A DNA stretch of 64,000 nucleotides from contig CAWJON010000001.1 in the NCBI GenBank assembly GCA_963844565.1, positions 124,001-188,000 on the forward strand, given 5' to 3'. Numbering within the stretch: the first letter of the stretch is position 1; each line of letters starts with the position of its first letter. Below the pieces are notes generated by a model that made no database searches, was not told where the DNA came from, and was given only the letters and a program-made list of their open reading frames with translations. The position numbers and the translations under genes are program-made. The stretch is from JAFEDN01 sp963844565. Lineage in GTDB: Bacteria; Pseudomonadota; Gammaproteobacteria; Coxiellales; Coxiellaceae. Below are positions 35,261 through 44,362 of this stretch, piece by piece.

Positions 35261-36805
35261 ATGAAATCTGTAGAATTAAAATCCCTCGCTGAAATGCCCG
35301 GCCCTAAAGATGAGATGAAAGATGATTTGGCGTTATTTCAATTGAAAGCGCATCAAAACTATGGTCCTTTTGTTAAATTTAAATTAAACGATAAAATCGT
35401 AATTTCAACCACAGATGTGGATGCTTTAAGGCGTTGCTCAACAATTTTCGATAAGCCAAAAGAATTATATCAATTTTTAGAACCTTTAATGGGAAATTTA
35501 ATGTTTCTGCCCATGAAAGAGAATAAAAGTTTGCGGCACCTCACCATCAGCCAATTCTCTACTCCTTTGGTACAGAAACATTTTAAGCAGTTGATTAAAG
35601 AATTGGATGAAGAAATTGCTCTATGGTTAAGCGAAGGAAAAATCTCAGAGGGTATTATCTCGATTCAAGCAAAAACAAAAGCTTTAGCAATGCGACTAAT
35701 AGTCACCTTAGTCTGCGGTCAGGATTTTAAAGAAAGCGCTAAACTTGGAATTTCTATCCACATTGCATTAGAAGAATTACTCAAGCTTCAATATGATAAA
35801 AACTATACTAAACGTGAAAAATTAGAAAATGTTTTAGACTATATCAATGACACAGTTCAACAATTTATTAAACAAAGAAGAGAAAAACAACCTGTTCATG
35901 ATCTAAATGAAAAAGTTTTTCTCGATGAAATACTGAAAAATTACCAGGATGAGACAGCAATCCAAAATATCACCAAAGAAATTTTAATGGCCAGTTATCA
36001 CACAGTCGCGTCCTCAATTGCTTGGACTTTACATGCCATAACTGCCCATCCAAAGGTTTCTCAAAAAGTATACCAAGAAATCGACGCTGTTTTTAATGAA
36101 ATGCCTTTTAACCTCGAAAACTTATCAGAATTAAAATATCTGGACCAAGTGATCAAAGAATCTTCCAGAAGATATACTGTGGGACCCTATACAGCCAGAC
36201 AAGCAGATAAAAAATTAGTTATTGGGGGTTACCATATTCCTAAAGGAACCACCATCTTTTATCCTGTCTGGGCCGTTCATATGGATCCCAAGTATTGGCC
36301 CGATCCCAAAAAATTTGATCCTGAACGACCTAAACAGTCTTACAATACCACGGCTTTTATGCCTTATGGTCATGGCGCTAGAAATTGTCCGGGGATGACC
36401 ATCGCTCAAACCATAATAAAACTGGTATTGGCCCGATTAATATTGAAAATATCCTTTAATAAGGCACCAAAATTTGAACCTGAAATTTGTGAAAATTTTG
36501 TATTAATTTCCAGAAATGATATACTTCTTAGAGTTTCCCCTCGTAAAAAAAATAGTTGTGCTTCTTTCACTAAAAATCTTTTAACTTATGCCGTTTTGCC
36601 TGGTTCAGCGCTGATGTTGTTAGCCGGTGGCAGTAGACTTATTTTAGTCTCTTGTTTTGCGTTAAGTTCGATCGGCTATTATGAATATAGAAAGTCGAAT
36701 AAGCATTCTTCTTCCAATCTCCAGAGATTTTCAATAATGCAAAGCTCTGATAAAAAATTTTCCCAACCTTCTAAAATTATTGAGCAACCTTGTTTTACTC
36801 ATTAA
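35261..36805 (+). CDS. Cytochrome P450 with C-terminal membrane tail
   Basis: The 514-residue protein is a P450 monooxygenase. The haem-ligand motif MPYGHGARNCPGMTIAQ puts the thiolate at Cys376, and the K-helix ExxR is in VIKESSRRYTVG. The first position of the haem motif is Tyr where Phe is usual. The I-helix reads LMASYHTVASSIAW, so the conserved acid before Thr is replaced by His, which may alter oxygen activation. After the haem domain an 85-residue extension adds a hydrophobic hairpin (VLPGSALMLLAGGSRLILVSC) and a Ser/Lys-rich end. No redox partner is nearby. The next gene, 45 nt downstream, encodes a large membrane protein, so the two may share a substrate or site. The substrate is unknown. 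Confidence 0.9.
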   Translation: MKSVELKSLAEMPGPKDEMKDDLALFQLKAHQNYGPFVKFKLNDKIVISTTDVDALRRCSTIFDKPKELYQFLEPLMGNLMFLPMKENKSLRHLTISQFSTPLVQKHFKQLIKELDEEIALWLSEGKISEGIISIQAKTKALAMRLIVTLVCGQDFKESAKLGISIHIALEELLKLQYDKNYTKREKLENVLDYINDTVQQFIKQRREKQPVHDLNEKVFLDEILKNYQDETAIQNITKEILMASYHTVASSIAWTLHAITAHPKVSQKVYQEIDAVFNEMPFNLENLSELKYLDQVIKESSRRYTVGPYTARQADKKLVIGGYHIPKGTTIFYPVWAVHMDPKYWPDPKKFDPERPKQSYNTTAFMPYGHGARNCPGMTIAQTIIKLVLARLILKISFNKAPKFEPEICENFVLISRNDILLRVSPRKKNSCASFTKNLLTYAVLPGSALMLLAGGSRLILVSCFALSSIGYYEYRKSNKHSSSNLQRFSIMQSSDKKFSQPSKIIEQPCFTH

Positions 36806-36850
36806 TTCCAAATTCAAAAATCAATTGTTCATCATCCAGAGGAAAAGTAG

Positions 36851-38716
36851 ATGCTTAATGTACAAATCGTCGACGACCCAGCAACAGTACCATTATTGGA
36901 AGATAAAACCCCTCGAATTTCAACTTCTTTAAACGAAGAGCAAATTTTAAGACCTCTGGCTTTACTTTGGAGGTATCATCTTTCTACCAAAACTCTTCCG
37001 TCGCGCCAGGATTGCTTAAAGAAATACTTTATAATGTTTTTAAGCACGGGGGGCGGGTTAGGTTATTGGAGTGCTGTCGACAAATACAATAAAAACCATC
37101 AATTATCAAATTTTGAAGCAGACTCTAACACCACTTGCGTCATTACAGTGACTAGCCTTTTTCTCTTACAATCCGTAGATCTCGCTCGAAATTATCTGAA
37201 GCAATTGATCGGTTCTGTTCCGCCTGAACTCGACAAAATAATAGAAAAGGTCTCCGCTGAGCGGCGTAATTCTATCCTTCTTAAAACTGGATTTGGCTCT
37301 CTTCTCTCCGGCTTACCTTTTTTCATTATTGGGTTAAAGGATTCTTTACCCTTTATTGCCACAATTTCTTCAGATGTTTTCAGAAAATTAGCGCTTAGTG
37401 GATGGTCAATTTACTTTTACGGCGTGAACGTTGGGTTACATATATTACCATTTGCATTACTACAAACCCCAGAATTCAATTATTATCTTTGGCCATTTAA
37501 AAAGATCTACCAAGGATTTTCAAAGTGTATGCCGAAAAAAACGAGCTCACAGACCGACCTTGAATTATCACTCCTTCAAGACCAACTACAAACATACCAC
37601 AATGAACTGCGAAGCTTGCCTGCCAACCGCATATATAGCAGTATGAATGTTTTTTTAAAGCAAGGTGATATAGAGGAATTAAAGCAGATTTTTGAAGAAA
37701 TCAGTTTAGGCTCAGATAGCTTAGAACCATTGTTAGACCTACTGCGGAAATACCCTCCACAGCCTACACCACCTGCGCCTTCCCGCTGCTTGCAAATTTT
37801 CTTAAGATTATTTGGCGCTCAATTGGAGTTAGGCGGCGCTTTTATCTGGTGGACAAATATATTCCCCACTCTGTACAACTTGTTTAAAAGCAGAGGCATG
37901 GATATTAAGCTAGTGGTTTTCTTAACTACACTTTTAGGCCTGACACCTAGCTACGTATTGTTTGTTTTACTGGCTTTTTTTGGTGAGAACCAGTTTCCGC
38001 GACTAGCTTATTATATCATCAACGCCATAAAAAAACTTCTCGGCCGACCTGACACCCACCCGTTACTACCGCCCATTGCGCAAGCGCGGCCCATTTTGTT
38101 TGGAATTGGTGTACTGGCCATTACCTATATGAGTTATTTTGCACCGATAAATGCTAAATCACTTAACGAAGAACAATATGAGGATATTCTTTCTTCAACA
38201 ATGATGATGATTCTTAATATTTTTTATGCCAATACTGGAATCTTAATAATGGCTTTTATTTCTTTACTTGATTTTTTCACGAAATATTTGACTGAGGGAT
38301 CGGCTGTCTTTGGCAGAGCACAGTCTTCCTCTCAATTACAAGCAAGATGGTTAATCACCCAAGAAAATTACTACAATGACCTTATGAGATCGTCACCACC
38401 ACTTTTAATAGAAGAATTAAAGACACACAATAGCAGCAACAACAAGGATGCCCTCAATTTGCTACTCGGAGCAAACAAAGGTTTCCAGTGGCTACTAAAA
38501 ATGGAAAAAGACATAAAAGAGATAGAAAGGCAAATAGCACAAAAAAAATCATCCCACACTCAAAGTCAGACGCCTATTCCGCTAGTTCAACCTAAGCCTC
38601 CTGCCGGATTATTAAGCTGCTGTTATGCTGTTTTATTCTGTATCCCAAACTGTTTTAGTCGCTGTTTCAAGAAATCAAACAGGACACATACCACCTCAAT
38701 ACAACACACTGTGTAA
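36851..38716 (+). CDS. Unknown 621-residue multi-pass membrane protein
   Basis: I do not recognise the family. There are about nine hydrophobic segments, the clearest around residues 145-215 (LLSGLPFFIIGLKDSLPFI, FALLQTPEFNYYLWPF) and 330-480 (VVFLTTLLGLTPSYVLFVLL, ILFGIGVLAITYMSYFA). A soluble stretch lies between them (about residues 235-310, Gln/Glu-rich helices), and the Cys-rich tail (LLSCCYAVLFCIPNCFSRCF) may be lipidated or host-modified. An ATG with an AGAGGAAAAG ribosome site starts it 45 nt after the P450 gene. Both genes appear to be one unit. It could be a transporter or a secreted membrane effector. Confidence 0.7.
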   Translation: MLNVQIVDDPATVPLLEDKTPRISTSLNEEQILRPLALLWRYHLSTKTLPSRQDCLKKYFIMFLSTGGGLGYWSAVDKYNKNHQLSNFEADSNTTCVITVTSLFLLQSVDLARNYLKQLIGSVPPELDKIIEKVSAERRNSILLKTGFGSLLSGLPFFIIGLKDSLPFIATISSDVFRKLALSGWSIYFYGVNVGLHILPFALLQTPEFNYYLWPFKKIYQGFSKCMPKKTSSQTDLELSLLQDQLQTYHNELRSLPANRIYSSMNVFLKQGDIEELKQIFEEISLGSDSLEPLLDLLRKYPPQPTPPAPSRCLQIFLRLFGAQLELGGAFIWWTNIFPTLYNLFKSRGMDIKLVVFLTTLLGLTPSYVLFVLLAFFGENQFPRLAYYIINAIKKLLGRPDTHPLLPPIAQARPILFGIGVLAITYMSYFAPINAKSLNEEQYEDILSSTMMMILNIFYANTGILIMAFISLLDFFTKYLTEGSAVFGRAQSSSQLQARWLITQENYYNDLMRSSPPLLIEELKTHNSSNNKDALNLLLGANKGFQWLLKMEKDIKEIERQIAQKKSSHTQSQTPIPLVQPKPPAGLLSCCYAVLFCIPNCFSRCFKKSNRTHTTSIQHTV

Positions 38717-38724
38717 TCTTATTT

Positions 38725-39747
38725 TTATAATGAGGTATTTAAGAATTCGTGATATGAAACCAATTCTTGTGATTCCAATGGGTAGTCTGCCACACCTTTG
38801 AGAATGGCATAATAACCTCCCTCTTTATTAGGTAACGGTTTAGCATCCAAAAGCCGCCATTCTTTTGCAGGCAGCATGGCGCTCTTTTCAACCGGGAAAT
38901 AGGCTAATTTCTCTTTTTTCTTCAGTCCTTCAATGATTGCCGTGGGCGTATGACGATCGTTTTCAGCAATATCCAATAAAAGTCGCATGTCATCTTCGGC
39001 TTTAACAATCAATCGAGTCACCTGCATTTTAGCGTCTAAAAATAAAAAGCTTCCAGATTCATCAAGCATATAGTATTCCACTGCATTGCTTTGATGAGCT
39101 ATTTTGTTAAAGAGCTGTATAAAGGTAGGGTTTTTCCGCAATGAATTTTGATAAGTTTGACTGGACTCAATGATTGCGTGAGTAACTTCTGTAAAATATT
39201 CAGTTTGCAACTCATGCAAATATTGAAGCAGCTTTATTATATAATCAGAAGAACTCTTCACCACAAACCGATCAATCAACTTATCGTTAAATGCTTGAAT
39301 TGCAGTCATTTGGTCAGCTTCTCCGGTTAGCATAATGATTTTAATCGGAAGATTCAAAGTCTGACGAATTTTCCGGCACAACTCCAGTCCGCTCATATCA
39401 GGCATAGCAAAATCGACCACGAGTACGAGATGCTCTGCAAATCGAATTGGCTTTGCGTATATCAGTTGGTGGATAGCAGGAATATCAATATTTATTATTG
39501 ACTTTGACGGCTCAAAATACTCTTCTGAAACAGAAGTATATTTTTTAATACATTGTTCAAGCGTATTTCCCTGCCTTATTAGGATATCAATTATCTCTCG
39601 GGGAGCTGTGGAGTATTTTGATTTAAATTTATGTCGACCACTCATCAACGCAAAAGAGAGATCTTTGAGCAAATCGAGATTATCATCTACCATCAAAACG
39701 GTCGACGGGTAATAACAGCATGTCGGCAAAAACTGAAAACTTCTCAT
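38725..39747 (-). CDS. Response regulator with atypical receiver and unknown C-terminal domain
   Basis: The 340-residue protein starts at the ATG at 39747, which has a GGAGAG ribosome site 7 nt away; a longer frame to 39798 would overlap the kinase gene. The receiver shows STVLMVDDN (acidic pocket), the phospho-acceptor Asp in VLVVDFAMPDMSGLELC, the Thr in IIMLTGE and the Lys in FVVKSSS. About 65 extra residues lie between the first two of these, unusual for a receiver. The C-terminal 200 residues match no output domain I know and contain no helix-turn-helix. Size and layout recall LqsR of Legionella, but I cannot show homology. It is the third gene of an operon with a kinase. Confidence 0.82.
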   Translation of the reverse strand: MRSFQFLPTCCYYPSTVLMVDDNLDLLKDLSFALMSGRHKFKSKYSTAPREIIDILIRQGNTLEQCIKKYTSVSEEYFEPSKSIINIDIPAIHQLIYAKPIRFAEHLVLVVDFAMPDMSGLELCRKIRQTLNLPIKIIMLTGEADQMTAIQAFNDKLIDRFVVKSSSDYIIKLLQYLHELQTEYFTEVTHAIIESSQTYQNSLRKNPTFIQLFNKIAHQSNAVEYYMLDESGSFLFLDAKMQVTRLIVKAEDDMRLLLDIAENDRHTPTAIIEGLKKKEKLAYFPVEKSAMLPAKEWRLLDAKPLPNKEGGYYAILKGVADYPLESQELVSYHEFLNTSL

Positions 39748-39778
39748 ATCAACACTCTCCATCTGGAAGGGAAAAATA

Positions 39779-41065
39779 CTAACAAATTTTATTATCAAGG
39801 GAAAGAGCAGGAAAACTCAAAATAAATTCAGCGAACTGACCATATTGCGAATGACAAATAATATCGCCTTGATGAGCCTGCATCACCATTTTGCTAAACG
39901 CTAAGCCAATTCCTGTTCCATGATGTGTACTTTGAGTAAAAAATTGATCAAAAATATACGGAAGACTGTTCTCAGGAATTCCTAGAGCTGTATCTCTAAA
40001 ATGAAGGCGGTTACTACCATCTTCTCCAAGCTCTGTCCAAATTTTTATTTCCCCCTTTCCTGCTTTTTGAATAAAATAAAGAGAATTTTTTATTAAGTTA
40101 AACAGAATGTGAATAATCAGCACTTCTTTGCCATAAAAATAAAAATCTTTCTGTAGGTCAACTTTCACCAATGCTCGCTGACCGGAAGTAAAAGTATATC
40201 TTTCCAAAGCTTGATCGATACATTCTTTTATAGAAAAAGGCTTAAAATCAGACGAATTAATCTGATTATGTGCTAAATTGGTTAACAGCATATCAATCAC
40301 TGTATTGCAATGATCGACTTTTTTGTTGATATTAGCCACTACTTCTTGCAACATGATCAAGTGCTGCATATTGATATCTGGGCTTATTAACTTATTGTCT
40401 ACGGCTAATTGATAACATTGAATAAGAATAGGCAAACAATTTTCAAGACCAAATAATACCGATTTTATACCCGCTAGAGGTGTCCTTAATTCATGAGCAA
40501 TGCTAGCACTGACGAGAGCCATGCCGTCAATTTTTCCTTCTGCTTTTTTCAATGCTTCTTGAGTGAGTTTATGTGCGGTAATGTTCGTGGAAATACCCAC
40601 AACGCCTATGACATCATAACTTTTATTAAATAAAGGGATTCGAGTTGTCAAAAAATAGATATTTCGGCCATCAGGACCTGGAATGGGAGGTTCTTCCACG
40701 TTAGCCTTTTCTAAGCCGGTTCTAACGACTTCCTCTGTGTCCCGTTTGAAAGATTCAGCCTGATTATTTGACCAATTTCCCAACATAGATTGTTCTTCAA
40801 ACGTCAATCCATAAAAATCAGAAGGATGTTTCAATCCCAACATATTAAGTACATTTTGATTACAACCCACGCTTCGACAATCTTTATTTAGCCAATACAC
40901 ATTGCCTGGCATACAGGAAATAATGTTTTCATAATATTCCACTATCGGCTTCACCAATTGATAAGCAACAGTGGAACGATCTTGTACCAAATTTAAAATA
41001 TCTTCATAAACTTCCATGAGCGAACCTCGATCCGTATTTATAGTAATGCGACGTATCAATTTCAT
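39779..41065 (-). CDS. Cytoplasmic PAS-domain sensor histidine kinase
   Basis: The 428-residue protein has no membrane segment. A PAS/PAC region (about residues 45-170, MPGNVYWLNKDCRSVGCNQN through VGVVGISTNITAHK) is followed by the phospho-acceptor His191 in SASIAHELRTPLAGI and an HATPase domain with N box LFNLIKNSLYFI, G1 HFRDTALGIPE (DxGxG altered to DTALG) and G2 GTGIGLAFSK. The dimerisation region has a long insert, as in LuxN/CqsS/LqsS-type kinases. It overlaps the preceding gene by 4 nt and precedes the response regulator by 31 nt, so all three are co-expressed. The signal is unknown. Confidence 0.9.
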   Translation of the reverse strand: MKLIRRITINTDRGSLMEVYEDILNLVQDRSTVAYQLVKPIVEYYENIISCMPGNVYWLNKDCRSVGCNQNVLNMLGLKHPSDFYGLTFEEQSMLGNWSNNQAESFKRDTEEVVRTGLEKANVEEPPIPGPDGRNIYFLTTRIPLFNKSYDVIGVVGISTNITAHKLTQEALKKAEGKIDGMALVSASIAHELRTPLAGIKSVLFGLENCLPILIQCYQLAVDNKLISPDINMQHLIMLQEVVANINKKVDHCNTVIDMLLTNLAHNQINSSDFKPFSIKECIDQALERYTFTSGQRALVKVDLQKDFYFYGKEVLIIHILFNLIKNSLYFIQKAGKGEIKIWTELGEDGSNRLHFRDTALGIPENSLPYIFDQFFTQSTHHGTGIGLAFSKMVMQAHQGDIICHSQYGQFAEFILSFPALSLDNKIC

Positions 41066-42645
41066 AAAGCTAAATAACGCACCAAATTTTTCTCTTTATG
41101 GTTAATATCATAACCTTTAATTTTATCTCTATTGGCAAAAAATAACTGACTATTCAAATATCCATTTTTTGAGCATAATTTTGATACAAGGATAACCATA
41201 TTTTTCTTAATATCAGCCTTTGAACACAAAGCGCTCCCGCTTAACTTAAGTTCTTTGAAAAAATCTTCTAGAGGAATATTTTTATTAAAAATTAATTTAA
41301 ATTTCCATAATGTATCAAGCAAAAGAAACAATCTCCAATCGATAATTTTTAAATAGTGATTATCTGTACCGAATTTTAGCAGAGATCCCGAAATAGTATT
41401 TCTGATTTTATCCTCGATTAAATTTTGGTAAATATCCGTTCGATATCGAAATAGCGTCTGTTGCCCCTTCCCATCCGCCTTCATTTCTACATAATTCAAC
41501 ATTGAAGGCAGAAAAGAAAAGCAAATGACTTCACCAAATGTTGCACTCATACGAGATTTATAGTGATTAAAAACAGGATGTTCATCCGCTGATAACCATA
41601 CACAAGTAGGACCTCTGCTAGCGCCATAAGCGATAACAGAGGAGTTTCCCATACGCAAAACATCTTTTAAGGAGTCGACAGGTTGAAAATTTGAATTTAT
41701 ATGTCCCAATTTTTTCCATATTTTTTTGATCTTTGGAGAATAGTTATTTTTTTTAAGTAGACGCAAAATCTTTTTCACATACATCATTTCAACCACATCA
41801 GGATCAGAGAATTTTTTCGTATCTACATACAACACTGAAAGTACCGAATTAGCATTCATTTGAATTGTAGGATCTAATAAATTATCAAAAGGCGAAAGGA
41901 AAAAGACATTAACCTGGTGATCTCTAGTTATTTCTCTTATTTTCATCTTATGAATTTCACAGCGTAACTTAATGTGCACAACATATTTCTTTAATGCAAA
42001 GTAGGTCATCTCCCCTCTGAGGAATCGTAGAACACCAGATAAAATATAATCAAGTCCCGGCAAATGATAAATAATTCTAAAATTATTCGCTCCTATTTTT
42101 TTCATCAAAACTAAATGTTCGGTTAAGGTTTTAAAGGTACTTTTTTCATAAAGATGAAGTTGGTCATCTACCTCAATATCGATAACTGGCGATGTTAATT
42201 TTAACTGATGATCTATTAACGGTATTTTAGCCCCATTTTGAAGTATCCCCTGTAAATGTGTGCCGAACAAACAACCATTGGTCACGAAGCTATTAAAATG
42301 ACTTTCTAAGGTTGCCTTTTTTCCAGTCTGTGTTATGAGAAAATAACTGTTGTCTAATTTAAAATAGCATTCTTCAAAACGAGAATTAACAATCAACTTT
42401 GCTGAGGTTAAATCTAAATTGTGGAGTATTGCTCGACCTATGTTAGCACTTCGCCTAAGCCCCTGAATTTTTTTGGTTCTTATTTTGCCTGCCAAAGCTT
42501 CAATGGTGCGTGAGGAGATTAATTCATGACCATGAAAGAAAATAGTGTCATCATCACCAAACTCTTCATTCTTTTTTTCAATGACAATAAAACCCAGAGG
42601 ATGTTTTCGAAAAATAATACCTTCTTTCATATTTGTATCCGGCAT
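41062..42645 (-). CDS. Unknown 527-residue protein, first gene of the kinase/regulator operon
   Basis: I do not recognise this protein. It starts MPDTNMKEGIIFRKHPLGFI, has no signal peptide or membrane helix, and appears mixed alpha/beta. Possible landmarks are LILMKK-like basic helices, the segment HLPGLDYILSGVLRFLRGEM near residue 205 and IAYGASRGPTCVWLSADEHP near residue 375. Its stop overlaps the kinase start (ATGA), which indicates translational coupling and a shared task. It could be the signal-producing enzyme, the sensor partner or the regulated output of the two-component pair. Confidence 0.75.
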   Translation of the reverse strand: MPDTNMKEGIIFRKHPLGFIVIEKKNEEFGDDDTIFFHGHELISSRTIEALAGKIRTKKIQGLRRSANIGRAILHNLDLTSAKLIVNSRFEECYFKLDNSYFLITQTGKKATLESHFNSFVTNGCLFGTHLQGILQNGAKIPLIDHQLKLTSPVIDIEVDDQLHLYEKSTFKTLTEHLVLMKKIGANNFRIIYHLPGLDYILSGVLRFLRGEMTYFALKKYVVHIKLRCEIHKMKIREITRDHQVNVFFLSPFDNLLDPTIQMNANSVLSVLYVDTKKFSDPDVVEMMYVKKILRLLKKNNYSPKIKKIWKKLGHINSNFQPVDSLKDVLRMGNSSVIAYGASRGPTCVWLSADEHPVFNHYKSRMSATFGEVICFSFLPSMLNYVEMKADGKGQQTLFRYRTDIYQNLIEDKIRNTISGSLLKFGTDNHYLKIIDWRLFLLLDTLWKFKLIFNKNIPLEDFFKELKLSGSALCSKADIKKNMVILVSKLCSKNGYLNSQLFFANRDKIKGYDINHKEKNLVRYLAL

Positions 42646-42933
42646 AGACTGCTCTCAAAAATATTTTTTATTCCAAATGTGAATTCATATTTGAATATTA
42701 AATACAGAATCAATTTCTCATTTTATAATTTTTATGACTCACTCTAAAAGCCGCCATAATTTAGGTAGCTTTTATGAACAGTTGTTTGTTTTTTATCAAT
42801 TAATCCAGAACCATTTTTAAATGTTATCAAACTAAAGGCACTTTGGGAAGCATGCAAAATTAATACATTAATCGATAACCTATTTTTTACACTATACTAA
42901 AAAAGGGAATTCCAACATATCCAGAGAGGGAAC

Positions 42934-43152
42934 ATGATTGCACAAAAAATTACTAAATTATGTCAATATTTCGCACTGCTAAGCATTTTGGCTCTTTTAA
43001 TGGGATGCGCACCTCCAGATTCACCTACTCCACTGGCATATTATCTACATCATGGCGACCCCTACTACGGATATTCTCCCTATATTGCAGGATATAATGC
43101 AGGCACCTACTATACTCATACTACTAACCACGAAAACGTGATGCTCTACTAA
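42934..43152 (+). CDS. Small lipoprotein, Tyr/Gly-rich
   Basis: The 72-residue product has a lipoprotein signal: basic start, hydrophobic core (FALLSILALLMGC) and lipobox LMGC with the acceptor Cys near residue 25. The mature part of about 48 residues is rich in Tyr, His and Gly (HHGDPYYGYSPYIAGYNAGTYYTH) with no known fold. A ribosome site GAGAGGG precedes the ATG and a TATACT -10 box lies about 45 nt upstream. It lies 67 nt before the cyclopropane synthase start and may be co-transcribed. The rest of the 42646-42933 gap holds divergent promoters and nothing else I can identify. Confidence 0.75.
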   Translation: MIAQKITKLCQYFALLSILALLMGCAPPDSPTPLAYYLHHGDPYYGYSPYIAGYNAGTYYTHTTNHENVMLY

Positions 43153-43219
43153 GGTCTGTTAACCAGGACAGATACTTGCAGGTTAGATAAGGTTGAATTA
43201 TCCTAGGTGGCAAAAGTGT

Positions 43220-44362
43220 ATGGAAAGAATTATGGATAAATCAAACCCAACTCTTAACTTTTTAAATAAGGCCGGCATTGAAGTGAATGGACCCAACCCC
43301 TGGGACATGAGAATTCATCGCCCCGAAACAATTTCTCGAATTTCCAAAGATCCTTCCTTAGGCGGTGGAGAAAGTTATATGGATGGCTGGTGGGATTGCG
43401 ACCGTTTGGATGACTTTTTTTACCGTATATTTCGTAACATCGAGCTTAGAGAACTTTATAACCCCTCAACTTTTCTAAAATTTAAAATAAAAAATTTACT
43501 GATTCATCCCAATAACAAACATCGCTCACTTAGGGTTGCGGAACAACATTACAACATTGGCAACCATTTATATCAGGTTATGCTGGGAGAAAGCATGGCC
43601 TATACCTGCGGATATTGGAAAAATGCCACCAATTTAAATGAAGCACAATATAACAAATACGATTTAATTTGCAAAAAGCTTGACCTTCAACCGGGTGAAA
43701 AAATTTTAGAATTGGGTTGTGGTTTCGGCGGTTTTGCGAAATATGCAGCAGAGCATTATGGAGTAGAGATCACCGCGGTAAATATTTCCCGTCAGCAAAT
43801 GCTTTACGCTAAAGAAATTTGCAAAAACTTACCTGTAAAATTGCATGAATGTGACTATCGGGATGTGCAATTATATAATCCACAACGTAGAAAATTTGAT
43901 AAATTAGTCAGTATAGGGTTGTGCGAACATATTGGTTACCGTGAATATAAGAATTTTATGAACATAGCCAAAGAAAATTTAGCCGAAGATGGATTGTTCT
44001 TGCTGCATACTATTGGCAAAAATATTTCGATTCAGTTCGCTGATAGTTGGATTCAAAAATATATTTTCCCAAGTGGAGTTCTTCCTACCGTAGCGCAAAT
44101 TAGTTTGGCATCAGAGCCCAATTTTGTAATAGAAGATTTACATAACATCGGTGCTGATTATGATAAAACACTCATGGCGTGGGATCAAAATTTTTTAGAA
44201 AATTGGCAACATCTAAAACCTTTTTATGACGAACGATTTTTTCGTATGTGGCGCTATTACTTGCTTTCCTGCGCGGGTGGGTTTCGAGCACGCGCCATGC
44301 AACTTTATCAATTTATATTTTCGCCTAAAGGTAAACTGAATGGCCATGAAAGCATACGATGA
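43220..44362 (+). CDS. cfa: Cyclopropane-fatty-acyl-phospholipid synthase
   Basis: Cfa adds a methylene group from SAM to unsaturated acyl chains of membrane phospholipids. The 380-residue product closely follows E. coli Cfa: LGGGESYMDGWWDCDRLDDFF, QHYNIGNHLYQVMLG, the SAM loop KILELGCGFGGFAKYAAEHY, VSIGLCEHIGYREY and the C-terminal GADYDKTLMAWDQNF. I start at the ATG at 43220 with AGGTGG 9 nt upstream; a TTG at 43193 would add nine residues. The frame overlaps the FAD oxidoreductase gene by 23 nt, suggesting joint function. Confidence 0.93.
   Translation: MERIMDKSNPTLNFLNKAGIEVNGPNPWDMRIHRPETISRISKDPSLGGGESYMDGWWDCDRLDDFFYRIFRNIELRELYNPSTFLKFKIKNLLIHPNNKHRSLRVAEQHYNIGNHLYQVMLGESMAYTCGYWKNATNLNEAQYNKYDLICKKLDLQPGEKILELGCGFGGFAKYAAEHYGVEITAVNISRQQMLYAKEICKNLPVKLHECDYRDVQLYNPQRRKFDKLVSIGLCEHIGYREYKNFMNIAKENLAEDGLFLLHTIGKNISIQFADSWIQKYIFPSGVLPTVAQISLASEPNFVIEDLHNIGADYDKTLMAWDQNFLENWQHLKPFYDERFFRMWRYYLLSCAGGFRARAMQLYQFIFSPKGKLNGHESIR

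Noticed and set aside
36785..36805. CaaX-like C-terminus (CFTH) of the P450 as a host prenylation signal
   Set aside because: The two middle residues are not both aliphatic and His is an uncommon final residue, so the match is weak.
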